A DNA stretch of 64,000 bases from Candolleomyces eurysporus (lineage: Eukaryota; Basidiomycota; Agaricomycetes; Agaricales; Psathyrellaceae), in assembly GCA_027579435.1 (NCBI GenBank), contig JANBPK010001482.1, forward strand, positions 1 to 64,000, written 5' to 3'. The notes under the pieces are model-generated. The model made no database searches, was not told the origin of the DNA, and saw only the letters and a program-made list of their open reading frames with translations. The position numbers and the translations under genes are program-made. The number at the start of each line of letters is the position of its first letter. Position 1 is the first letter of the stretch. This document shows, piece by piece, positions 23,806 to 35,582 of the stretch.

Positions 23806-25211
23806 ATGAGATCCGTTCAGGCAATTGTCTTTCTTGTTGTGTCAGGGACACTTTCCGTGACTTTGGCCCAGAGTGTCCCGCTTTATGGACAGTGTGGTGG
23901 GGTGAGTAGAACGTTTTTCCATTCTGCTCCTAGTTGATAATCGGCTTGTTGACTCTGTGTTTTCCAGAGCACATATACGTAAGGAGCCATGGGTTACTTC
24001 GTATATTCCACTGACCAGTTTATACAATCGCCACCTCCAGTGGATCTACTACATGTAGCCAAGGTGTTTGCACGTTTGTAAACGGTAAGCTGTAAATCTC
24101 TCGTTTTCATGGGCGCAGTCTGACGATCACTTAGATTGGTACTCTCAATGTGTACCCGGAACGGGGAATCCCGCCTCATCTACGAATNCCCCCCTCGTCC
24201 ACAAATCCCCCATCCACTGTCACCTCCAACCCACCTTCCAACACTGGCGCTGTGCCCTCGCTCCCTACCAGTTTTCGTTGGAGCTCCAGCGGCCCCTTGA
24301 TATCCCCCAAGAACGACTCACGTAACCTCGCTGGTGTCAAAGATCCTTCCGTTGTCTATCACAATGGCCGTTGGCACGTCTTTGCTACCACTGCGAAGTC
24401 AGGCAATTGGGGTCTCTTCTATACGAACTTCACAGATTGGTCCCAAGCAGCGTCTGCTCCGTTCTTCTACCTCGACCAGTCAGGGATCGGAACAGGATAC
24501 CGTGCGGCACCTCAAATCCTCTATTTTGCCCCTCAGAAGCTTTGGTATTTAATCTACCAGAACAACAACGCGGCGTACTCGACAAACCCGGATATCAGCA
24601 ACCCCCGGGGATGGACGGCTCCCAAGACGTTCTACTCTAGAACGCCGAGGATCATCGAGCAGAACATCGGGAGTGGGTATTGGGTTGATATGTGGGTTAT
24701 CTGTGACGCGTCGCTTTGCCACCTCTTCTCGTCTGACGATAATGGCCACCTTTATCGATCCCAAACGACTCTCGCGAACTTCCCGAACGGGTTCAACGAG
24801 CCAGTTATCGCGTTGCAGGATACGAAGAACATGCTGTTCGAAGCCTCAAATGTCTACCGGTATGCCGACAACGGCTATTTGCTGCTTGTTGAGGCCATTG
24901 GGTCGGATGGGAAGAGGTGGTTCAGGTCGTGGACTTCTTCGAGTATCTCAGGATCTTGGAAGGCGTTGGCGGCTGAAGAATCCAATGCGTTTATGAGGTC
25001 CAATAATGTGGCTTTCCCTAGTGGGACGGCGCAGTGGACTAGGGACTTTAGTCATGGGGAGCTGATTCGGAGCGGGAGTGACCAGGAGCTGAGGATTAAT
25101 CCGTGCAAGTTGGAGTATCTGTATCAGGGGATGGATCCGAATGCGGGAGGGAATTATGGTGATTTGCCGTGGAAGTTGGCCCTTTTGACCCAGACTAATT
25201 CACCTTGCTGA
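23806..25211 (+). CDS. CBM1-GH62 alpha-L-arabinofuranosidase
   Basis: This is a secreted enzyme that removes L-arabinofuranosyl side groups from arabinoxylan. Exons are 23806-23901, 23967-23977, 24041-24084 and 24135-25211. Ignoring the N at 24188 they total 1227 nt, or 408 residues. The order is: a signal peptide ending near TLAQS, a fungal cellulose-binding CBM1 (YGQCGG, six further residues, TTCSQGVCTFVNDWYSQC), a Pro/Ser/Thr linker, and a GH62 catalytic domain with KDPSVVYHNGRWHVFATTA and MLFEASNVYRY. The second exon is only 11 nt and lies inside the CBM1. The N shifts the linker frame. Removing it joins SSTNPPSSTNPP smoothly. The gene stands alone, with no other wall-degrading enzyme in the window. 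Confidence 0.93.
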
Positions 25212-27249
25212 GCCATTATGGGCAGCTCACTCGATTCAATTTACTCTATTCATCGCTCGGTTATACCCTGCTTTGTATTGTGTTTCCATTTTATGCCCTT
25301 GCTCTTCTCTTCCAGTTCTAAAAATTCTCCCTCAATATCAGTCTAGTTGGGTGCTGTTCAATCGCTCGTTGAGATTAACGTATTCTAGAAGATATTGAAT
25401 TTAGAAAGCCTGTCAATACGTCGGCGAATCGGACGGCCCTAAATGGCACACGTGCACTATTGATTTCGTAACAGCCCGGAGTCTTGACTTCCAGTCGACC
25501 TCCACGTCCAATCCCCGTATACCTACTCAATCCCCAAACATGAATAGGTAGGTATTGCGCGCAGTACCATTTTCTATTATAGACTCATTACCTTTTAGAG
25601 GTCCTATCATTTTGGTATGCTCGCCTTGATAGGTTTCGCTCCGAGCCGGACCCTGACTACATTCTCTCGCTAGACAATCGACGAGGCCGAGGTGGGTCAC
25701 CTTCTTTTCATGCTCAGCTCATCTCCGTTTTCTCAGTGCCTGGATAATAGTATTTACTTGATCAACTGGCAAGTCGTATAGTGCTTCTACGTAAAGCCCG
25801 TACAATTGATTGGTGGGTTGATTGTGGGACCATGCGCGTTTGGTAGCCACCACCTTCTGCAGACGACGACGAGATGGTCAAGAAACTGCGCATACGTCTC
25901 AAGGAGCTCCTGGAGAACCTTCGTAAAGGCGCTGAAGGAACTGTTAGAGACTGATCCCAGAAACGCGTACGTGAAACAATCGGAAGGAAACGTAACAGAC
26001 CTGAACCCGGATGATAGGAAACCCGCCGTTGAACCTCGTTTTCTGGCCCATGGAGTGCCTCTAAAGTAGGGTCAAGTGTGTTAATCTAATGACTGTCACG
26101 CCGTAGTTTAATCCTGGTTCTTTCATTCCTCGAGGATTTTGGTAATGAACACAGAGCGAACCATAACGATCGGCTAGTTCTTCTCTTCCCATCTATTTTG
26201 GTTGGATCCTCGATTTCTTCATCAGGATTGAAAGAGAGTCCGCTATACCCGTCAAACTTCCTGTCTGCGCTGTTGAGGGTCAAATGCCACCTTCTCTTGA
26301 ATACGATTGCATCACTAAACAAGACCCATGCTTTGACCTCGCCTCGCCATCAAATCCACCGAGGAAGCAGGGCATACTATAGCTCTCCCATCGAGCGGAA
26401 CGAACCGTCGTCATCCCCAAAAATGACCCTAACCAAAGCATACGGTGCCTCTTGTTGGAAGTAGGAGCCGTTTGAGAATGAATCCTGTCGCTACTTGCAT
26501 CACCAACTAAGTAGCCTACCTTTGACCGTGACAAGGTCCTTCAGGCTACTTCTGTGCTCGGCCAGAGATGCACGGTCTCGCTCAGCATAGGTATGTGGGT
26601 AGCAGCCTTCGCAATTACCGTACGGCCGGAGGAATACAGGGAGGTTTTCGACGAGTTAATTGGAGGTCGTTCAAGATGGGTTTCCAGATTGTGTCGACGA
26701 AGGCGAAGAGGACTTTGCAATTATAGCCTACCTTCTACATTAAAAATAGTATAGGTCACCAATCGATGAGTTAACGATAAAGATGTCTACATTCAATTGT
26801 ACAGTACTAAACAAACAACCTCACGGCTCCCGTACGGTTATGAACACAACCGGAGTGGACATAAAACTATCTATACACAACACAAAAAATCGACCAAAAA
26901 ACAATTTACTTACACATATACAGCTACAAAAAGGTAAAAAATACCGCTAGAGATACAACTATTAGTGGATAGGGCGACTGACTGTGTGATAAAGAGAATC
27001 CGTAGAGCAGAGTGATGGCGGGAGTGCAAGGGGGAGACTTGAAAGTGATACGTGGTTGTGAAAGCATATTTGAAAGCAATAACGAACCAGAGAAGACTTT
27101 CTTCGGTGGGGAGGAAAAGACAATTGACAACAAAAGGCCACGAACAAAAAGCAAACAAGTCGGAAAAAGAGAAGAGTCCGAATTCATCAAAATGAACTAA
27201 AAACTGAAATGAAATCTGCCCGACTCTATAAAGCAAAGCACAGCCACAT
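25212..27249. other. Gene-poor stretch after GH62
   Basis: No gene is supported. Plus 25806-26069 and minus 26086-26534 stay open for 80-90 codons but lack recognisable motifs. The 26750-27250 part is AT-rich and is probably the 3' flank of the minus-strand membrane-protein gene. Confidence 0.4.
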
Positions 27250-30200
27250 TTAATTCGTACCAGAAGAAACACCCCGGCCCTGCCTATTCACACTATTCCC
27301 ACTCGAGGTCGACCCGCTCCCGGTACTCATCGTCCTATCCACATCATTCGACATCGAATTCGTCAACTGATCAAAAAACCAGGTCAACTTAAACCTCGGA
27401 TGGACAACAAAAAGCAAAACCAACTCACCCAGGATCCCGTACTCAAACTCAACGGCCTCGAGTAATCCATATGATCCCTGAAGCTCATCACACTCGTCGC
27501 CTGATGCAACCCCAACGATGTCCTCCCACCACTACCAGCGAATAAGCTAGGATGTAGCAATCCCTCCGCCCTAATAGCACTCACGCTATCGTCTGTCAGA
27601 GTCCTCATCGTGAGAGCAGGGGACGCGGCTGACGTCGATAGGGACCTTGGTGCGGTATTGGACGACGACATGGTAGACTCGATTGGCGAATTCGGCTGCG
27701 ACGACGACGGAGGCGGAGAAAGAACGAGGGTTTGGCCTTCGACCAACGGGGGAGGGAGAGCGGAAGAAGAGACTGTATAGCTGTGCCCTGTCACAGATCT
27801 AGGGAAAGGGAGGAACGCTCCAGAGGACGACGACGAAGGTGGAGCAGGGAGCGCTGAGTTTCCGCTGTTTCGCGAAGGAGGGTTAAGGAGGGACGAAGGT
27901 GGAGGAGTTGGCGGTACACTAGGCAGCCCAATATCGCCGTACCTCACAAGGGCAGTGGAGTAACCGCTCGCCCTGCTCAAACCAACACGCGAAGGTGCGG
28001 GTGTGGGAGTAGCAACCATGACAGGAGCTGTGATATCTGGGAGAGACTCGATGGATCCAAACGGGTTGTGCACCGTACCCGATGAAGAGGAAGCCGACGA
28101 CGAATTGGAATGCGAACCCGTACCGGAACTTGACCCTCTTGAGGCAAAGGGATTCGTAATAGGTAGCACTGGTGGCGAACGACCTCGACCTCTCCCACTC
28201 GATAGACGGTACCACAGTCCACGGAGGCTTCCCGTGCTCCTCTGTATCGGTCCGCTGGAGATACCTTCGCTGGTAATGCCAGCGGGGACAGTCTCGCCGA
28301 ATTCTGATATGGGTTCTGGATTGTTGTCGGTTCCAACATTGTTATGCAGACGGGTGATGTCGACAGGGGTAGAACTATATCTTCTTGATTCCCGACCAGC
28401 GGTGGAGGATGGCTGCGGGCGAGGACCAGCTACCGAAAGTCTTCTCCGACTTGCTAGGCTCGAGATGAGACCAACACTACCTCCCGGAGCGCCGACAGCT
28501 CCTGTCACTGAAAGCTCAGCCTTCTCTGAAACGTCGTTCGCCGCGTTCCCAGGCACAAAGGTAGGCAGCGGTGGATGAGAACCGAGTACGAAAGTTGCAG
28601 TATGGGAATGATGCGTCATCGAATGCTTCTCTTCGGTGCTCTGACTCTTCCTGCTATGCGTTCTCGACATCGAACCCCCTCCTTGGCCTTCCGAGTTCCC
28701 ACCTTCCTCGCTTTCTCCAACACCGCTCTCTCCCTTCCCAATCCTACCACCATGCCCAATAAGCGTCCCACCCCTCGACGCAGATACCTCCCCACTCACT
28801 CCCCCTTCAAGCCCCTCGACCATAGCCGCCTGCCTCCGACGGAGACTCTCGCTCCTTCTCTGCATCTCAGCGTGCTTCTCGTCATCGTCCCTGAGAGGCG
28901 ATCGCCACCTTGCATTCCTCCCATTTGGCAGGATATCTTCCTTTGAAGAGGAGTTGGAGGACGAGTTGTTGGTGCCGTTGTTGCGGGAACGTGTGCGACG
29001 GTAGCGTCGACAAAGAAAGAACATGCATAGAGCGCACATGAGAAGGCCAATAGTGCTTCCGATTGTTACACCGACGATGGCGCCAGCGTTGTTCGCAAGT
29101 CTGGAGGGAATTCCGGCATCAGTATAAAAGCGATCTGAAAGGAAGGTATATAAACGTGCCCTCCTGCATTCGAAGGAACATCCGTCCTCAACACACCCGT
29201 CTCGATGACACTTGTAAACGTCGTCGTCAAAGTTCCATCGACCGTTCTGGTAAACACCTGGGTGATCGTCGTTGTCGTGAAAACGCCAGGTTGACCCGTT
29301 ATCCTTGTTGACCTTGAGGAGGCTAGAAAAGAAAAGAAGAGAGATAATGAAAGAATTAGCCGACTGATTCGAAAAAACGAAAAAAGGGAGGAAAAACTGA
29401 CCAGAACCAGACTCAGACGGTGACACAGTCGACAACACCGTCCTCTCCGAAGCACCATCAGCCATAGTACTAGAGCTCGTGGACATAGGTAACTCCGGAT
29501 CCATACTTGTCATCGTCTCCGAAGGCTCAACCGTATTCGACGTCACCGAGGACACTGACGACGTTATGCTCCTCCACGATGAAGATGAAGGTGGCATCTC
29601 ACTTTCACTGCCACTGGCACTCGAACTGGAAGTCGAGCTGGCACTTGAAGAGTTCGGAATATCCGTCGTCGACTCAGATATTGTTGAAGTAGGACCAGGT
29701 CCCGGATCCGAAGTTAAAGTCGGCTCCTCTTCATCGCTCGTCGTCGTCGACGTCGTAGTAGATTCAGGCTCGGAAGACTCAGTTGGGGAGGGAGAAGGGG
29801 AATCATCCGAAGTGGTAGGAGGAATTGTGGGTGTAGAGGAAGTTGTGGTAGAGGTGATGGTCTCGGGGATCGAAGTGAGGGTGAAAGTAGTCCCGGTCGG
29901 AAAGTCCATAGGAATCGTCGTCGTCGCCGTATCTAAGGTGGAACTCGGAGGCGTTGACTCCGGGACCGTTGTTGAGGAACTAGTGGACTCGTCCGAAGTG
30001 GTTGACGTCGACGTTGAGGATGTGGACAGGGTGATAGTTGGCGGAGAGGACGAGGATGTGGACAAGGTAATTGTCGGTGGAGACGAAGAGGAGGTAGTCG
30101 AAGGGTCCGTTTCCACCGTTGTAGTCGTGATAGGTTCGGTGGGGGTGACTGTGTCGGTTGGGGAGGCGGTAGCGGAGCTTGACCACAGAGACGTCCCTGT

Positions 30201-30498
30201 CGTTGTAGTACTGCTGCTCCCGCTTTCCATAGACGATAAAGCGGCAACCTGCCTCGGATAATTCCAAGTTCTTGTAGGACGGGTTGTAAGCTGGGGGATA
30301 AAAGAGGTCGAGCGGGACGTCGATATGGAAGTAGATGAAATAGATGGGGAGGGAGATGACAGGGATAGCAATGTCGATGAAAGGGAAGAGAGAGAAACGG
30401 TAGAGGAGGATCCCGCTAAAAGTTGAACAGTGAGCTTATTTTACCTCTCCTTCAGACGCAACATAACCTACCGATTATTGATGCTTCAGGCGGGGCAG
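27250..30498 (-). CDS. Ser/Thr-rich single-pass membrane protein
   Basis: This looks like a cell-wall-facing membrane protein, similar in layout to fungal Mid2/Wsc-type stress sensors. It has a long Ser/Thr/Pro-rich outer region that would be heavily O-mannosylated, then TTTITQVFTRTVDGTLTTTF, one membrane span (GAIVGVTIGSTIGLLMCALC), a basic CRRYRRTR stop and a long disordered tail of several hundred residues. Supported exons are 27250-27366 (ending SSGTN), 27429 to about 29100, about 29230-29322, 29402-30415 and a 27-nt exon 30472-30498. Introns of 62, 79 and 56 nt are clear. The one near 29140-29220 is ambiguous. The signal peptide and start must lie further upstream, perhaps at 30676-30900 behind a donor at about 30675. 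No known sensory domain is seen. Confidence 0.75.
30018..30089 (-). repeat. Tandem 36-bp repeat in coding sequence
   Basis: Two adjacent 36-nt units (30018-30053 and 30054-30089) each encode a TSSSSPPTITLS peptide in the extracellular Ser/Thr region. They differ at several positions, mostly silent ones, so the duplication is not recent. Confidence 0.85.
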
Positions 30499-32862
30499 CT
30501 ACACGACGCGCATGAGAGGGAGCATAAGTATATTAGAAAAACGACAATACGGGTCCAAGACACGAATTGACGTACGAGAGCAAGAGAAGATGGTCCCATT
30601 ATGTTTAGCTGTATATGTACCTGAATCACATCGTCAGGTGTTGCAGGAACAGAGAGTGGCGGAAGGAAGACTTACTTGTGGCAAAGCCATGCGTGGTGTC
30701 GTGAGTCGTTTGTTGTTCATTTTCGTTCGCTGAGCCAGTGCTGTTGGTTGATAATGGCCGGAGACAAAGTAGGTGAGACAATTGAACAAGACGCAAAGGA
30801 AGAGGCGTACCTCGCGGTGGTCGTAGCCGCAAAGGAAAGCCGCCTGCGATATCTGCAAGCAACCTCCAAAGACAGGGGTTCGTGACAATTCGACGTTCTC
30901 CACCATGGAATAATGGAGGAATCTTCGAGATGACCATCCCGGCTTATTTTGAGACGCTTCCGTGCATGATANGGGGGGAGACAATGACGAGCCGCAAGTT
31001 GAAGAAAAGGCGGCGTTGGTGCTGCCGCAGTCCGAGACATTCATAACCAGAAGCGGAGAGTCATGACTATGGTGCTGTTTTTGAGGCGTCGTTGACTTCA
31101 TGAAGATGGCATCGAAGATTCGTGATGATTGAAGATCGTACGTGAGCGGTGGCATTGCCCGGTGGAACGTCGAGTCCCAATAATTAGAACGTCAACTTGC
31201 CAGAAGTTGACAGACGGTGGTTATCTTCAAGAATGACCACCGGAAGGTTCGAACCCGCGGAAAGGATGATACCTGCGTCCGTCACTCTACGCCGACGACG
31301 GTCATGGAAGGGGGACTAAACGGGGTGGCAGGGTGTGGGCAGGGTGCAATCTTCAACCATCATCGCCATTTATCAACCCACAAGCACGTTTCGCACTAGC
31401 ATTCCTTCCGTCAGGACTGTCATCCGGAACTGAGCGCCCTCGCGACGCTATCCGGATCAGTGTGCACAAAAGTGATCAGTCGCAAGGATAAAGGGCTTGT
31501 TGTCAGTCTTTGTTCCACGTCGAGAAGGTACCATGGCAGCAACGAGGCAACGATGATGTGGGTTGAAGATTTCCTGCTGATCTCTTGGTTACCGAGTACC
31601 TGAAGTGCGGAATTGGCAATTATACCTTTCTCCAGGAGGCAATGCATAATTAATTCTCGTAATGTGGGCCTGCCAAGCGTAAAAAACAGCTTCAACGAGT
31701 TCTAGGTGGTCCTCCTTGCCTCAAACATCATCATGTCGAGAGAGGCCATTGTGACGATACCGGCGTTCAATCTCCTAATTATCCGGAACCGAAAATCATC
31801 ACTCACTATCCAGCGACCTTTCCTATGGCCAATTTGAAACGCCTCCCTGGGATTCCACTCGATATAAAGCGCAAAAGTGGGTCGCTGGGAGACGTTTAGT
31901 GGCTGAAGGGTGAGAGCGGTCGTCATCAGTGCCATGGGCAGGATCGGGATGATTTGGGCAATACCCTCCCACGCCCTGACAGCAGCGGCGAGCGGATGAC
32001 GAGAGCATTCACAATGCAGCCACCGCCATGGTTCTCAGCGACCCGGAGCGTCGAGACCGAACGCACTCACAGGATGTGACACACATAACGCTTACAAATA
32101 GGTGAAAACGATTTCCCGTCTTCCTACCTAACATAGCACTCATGATCAGCGTTTCCTAGTTTCTTGCGATTCGGATGGCATGAGTGCGACCTCTCCTTGC
32201 ATCAACTCAAGATCATTCTTAGCTCAGAAGCCTTTGGCATCGTGTGTGAGTGAGACTCTGAAGTCGCCGCTGTTCTTGGGGACTTGTGGCTAGTGACTGG
32301 TGTCTGCCGAACTCGCCGAACACGCTGTTGCTCCACTGGTTGGGCAGGTTAGGCCTGGCAAGGCACAGTTGCCAGTGGGAGTCGAGCTCTTTCTACCGGT
32401 CCTCGCTGGGCTCGATTGACGTCTGTCTGCTTTGGGCAAATTTCTAGTGTGACAGGTATGTCATGGCTGTGATGCTGTGGCTACACGACTGACACCCTCC
32501 ACGGCGTGCTATTGCCCCTTCCATTATTTTTTCTTCCTCGATGCGTCAAGTATTCGCTTATCTTTGCAGCCGTAAGCTCAAACTGGCTACCAAGAGCTTA
32601 TAAATCCTCAAATTTCGACGGCAACGTTGTCGAAGATCATGCATCCCGTGTCCAGGACTTTGCCGCTCAAACATGTATATAACCAAATGAAGCTCAGAGG
32701 ATTCCGCTCTTTTTCTAGGAACGTCTTTACGTTTATGAGGTCTGCTCAAATTTGTTCCTTGCTAAGTCACTCCCCTCCCTTCCTTTCCCTTCACTCTGTA
32801 TCAACTTCACAGCCCGCTCCTTTCTCTACTTATTTCCCCTGTTGATGCGCTCTGGGCCAGCA
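30499..32862. other. Gene-poor, with possible 5' exons
   Basis: 30499-30900 probably holds the first exon and promoter of the minus-strand Ser/Thr-rich membrane-protein gene. The rest, including minus frame 31702-31935, shows no recognised protein. One N lies at 30972, before G6. 32100-32862 is the upstream region of the first DUF6533 gene and is pyrimidine-rich just before its start. Confidence 0.4.
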
Positions 32863-35582
32863 ATGGAATCGACATCAGCAGATATATTAGCGCAGACGGC
32901 GCGTAATCTGTACGTGTTTGAACCCTTCCTTTTTCGCTGCATATTAGGCTGACTCGGAACGCGATACTTCAAGTATGGCAGCCAAGATGTACTCCCTAGC
33001 GTCCTGCGGTATGCCCTCTTAATGCACAACCCTCATCGTCCTGATTCGTCCCTGAATCAAAATAACCACGACAGTGATGCTCTTTTACGACATCGCCATC
33101 ACATTCGGAGAAGAGGTCGAAGTCATATGGATGCAGCCACGGTATACATACATGACATTGCTTTGGGCATTGGTGAGTGTCCAATCTTCCTTTAATTTTC
33201 CTTTCCCTCGTTCCGTTGATCATTATCTTCCATTTCCCCACACTCACCGCGCATCTGCTCATTGGATTGATCGTGGGCTCTTACCTTCTTCCTTCTAGAA
33301 TCGATACTTGTCCCCGCTGGGCTATATTGTGATCATCGCTTGTAAGTTTCTAATAGTACCAGTACGGAGGAACCAACGGGCCGATTCCGTTTCGCTTTGT
33401 CTCAGCTTTCCACATGAAATGGAGTGACTCTGTATGCGAACGATACATTCTTTACCCCGAAGCCTTGAAGATTGTCACGGCTTTTGTAATCGGCGGTGCG
33501 CATGTTATATCCCTTCCAGGCTTCGTCTTCTCGTGCTGACGGAGGCCTGTCATTCTACTTTTACTTAGTGCTTTTCGTCATCCGGATATACGCGGTTTAC
33601 GGAAGGAGCAAGCCGATAGCTGTCTTTGGAGCAGTGTTGCTTGCTGCGGAGTTGTGTGTTAAAATTGTGAGCGCCTTCTATCGATCTTTACTTTGTGAGG
33701 AACTCGGGCTGACCTCTTTGCCGGTGTTCGTTTGCTTTCCCCATTTCATATCATATGCCACTTATCGCTCTCTTTTTCCTTCACTTCTTTCATTTGTCAC
33801 TCGCCATTTTCTCGCTCCCGTTTCTTGACATCTCGCCACCTACAATGACATTGGCGTCGTATCTAATTGCCCCGCTCCGTCTACGAAAACCAAAATACCT
33901 ATCGACCAATGAACTCGTTCAATTCAGTGGGCGTTCACGGATGGTGTCCGGTTAGAACTACCGGAAGGTTTGTCTTTACCTCCTCGCCTCCCGCCCTCAT
34001 TGCGCATGTGCCCAATCACAGAATACTAAACATTGACGGTAGGAGTTGTCGGCTGTATCTTGGTGGGGAAGACGCATACGTACGTCGCTTTTACTGCCAG
34101 ATATCCTATTTTTACTTACCTTTTCATCCCGTAGAAGATTTGTCTTCACTTGGATTGCGGAGCTCATTTTCGGTACGGATAATCACTTCGCACCGCTTCT
34201 TCCCCGCCCCGCCTCTTTCTGCTCCCCACTCTCTCCACTCTACTCGACCTCCCGCTGTACGGAGAGCTTCACCGTGCTGACGAGAACTTCATCCGGTACA
34301 CAGATACGATCATCTTCTTGATGACTCTGTGGAGCACCATCATACATTACCGCTTTGAACGCGGACATTCGAAGTCGCTTTTGAATCTGATTATGCGGGA
34401 TGGTGAGAATTTGGATATTTGTGATTTCATTTTCCCAATCTGTTTCCGACCATCTCGGCGGCTCTTCTCTATGTCTTCCCCAACTCGTCGTGATACTCTT
34501 CTATCTTTTCGAATCCACCCTCTATCTAACTGACTGGTGTTATCGTGCTTCATAATAGGTGTGATCTACTTTGCAGTGATATTCGCGGCGAACGTCGTGA
34601 CTGTTTGTATCTTCTTGGTATGTGTTTCGAGGTTTTTTATGGCTGTAGCTAATCGGGCTCGATATCGATTACAGCTCGCACCTGTACGTCGATCTATCTA
34701 ACCCCCCCCTTTCCTTGCAAGTCGTTGATTGAAAATCTCCTTCTCATCCTGCTTCCTCGAACGGACTGGGACTTCAACCTCGACTCGTTCCCCTTCCACA
34801 CTACGTTCCTTCCCTGTGGCTATTTGGCGATGCACCGATACAACAGCCTGATATCAAGGCTATAAATGCTAGCTTTAGCACTTTGTGAGTTCGACCCCTC
34901 TCTTCTTACAGTCCCTTCTTTTCCTTACGAACCGGGCGCCGAGAAGGATCGATGCTGATGGATTCTTTTGGCTTACACAGGATCACGTCTCTCATGGTCT
35001 CGCGACTCATCCTTAATCTCAAAACTGCCGTTACAAGTGACATTCACCATAAGAGACCTCATGGCTATAACCATCATTCACGTAGGGAGCAAGATGTCTC
35101 TGATAGTGGTGCCAGCGGTGGGGTCGGGCTCTCGATCCCGACGACGAGAGCGAAAGTGGTAGATAGTAATGGTGGTAAGTTGTTGATTTGTGTGTTTGTT
35201 GGTGGTAAAATGAAGCTAACCACTGGGTTTTGCCTGTTCTTCTACTTTTCGCTTCTTTGGCTTCATCCGCTCGTCGCTATCCTCTACATAATCTTCGTCT
35301 TAACGTCTTACTCCGTTAACCAACTCTACAACGACAACTACCTCTTTTTGCTCTTCCCTACTCGATTCCCTTGCGGTTTGATCTGCAGATGACTTGAAGG
35401 TGCAAACCTACATCCACCACCAGCCTCATCGCCACCACACACGTCTAGTGAACAGTACATCGATGAACGTATTCGTCACTCGCCAAGAAATCTCGAAAAT
35501 TGTTGCGAAGAGTCCGGAGCGTCGTCCAGGGTCAAGCCAGGGTCAGGGCCAGAGGAAGGTCAAGTTGTCGTTAGGTTCTTAG
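32863..35582 (+). CDS. DUF6533 multi-pass membrane protein 1
   Basis: This belongs to the basidiomycete DUF6533 integral membrane protein family, whose function is unknown. It is a gene of many small exons. The first three are 32863-32913, 32948-33008 and 33075-33172, giving MESTSADILAQTARNLY and then MLFYDIAITFGEEVEVIWMQP, the start of the DUF6533 domain. Next come NRYLSPLGYIVIIA, WSDSVCERYILYPEALKIV, a hydrophobic RIYAVYGRSKPIAVFGAVLLAA span, FVFTWIAELIF, and VIYFAVIFAANVVTVCIFL. A conserved TLITSLMVSRLILNLK segment leads into the basic cytoplasmic tail. Exon positions are partly shared with the neighbour at 37509, so the two are tandem duplicates. Exact middle exon borders were not all fixed. 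Confidence 0.75.

Noticed and set aside
29479..30261. A 260-codon plus-strand Val/Asp/Glu-rich frame
   Set aside because: It is the mirror of the Ser/Thr-rich repeats on the minus strand; such repeats leave the other strand open by composition.
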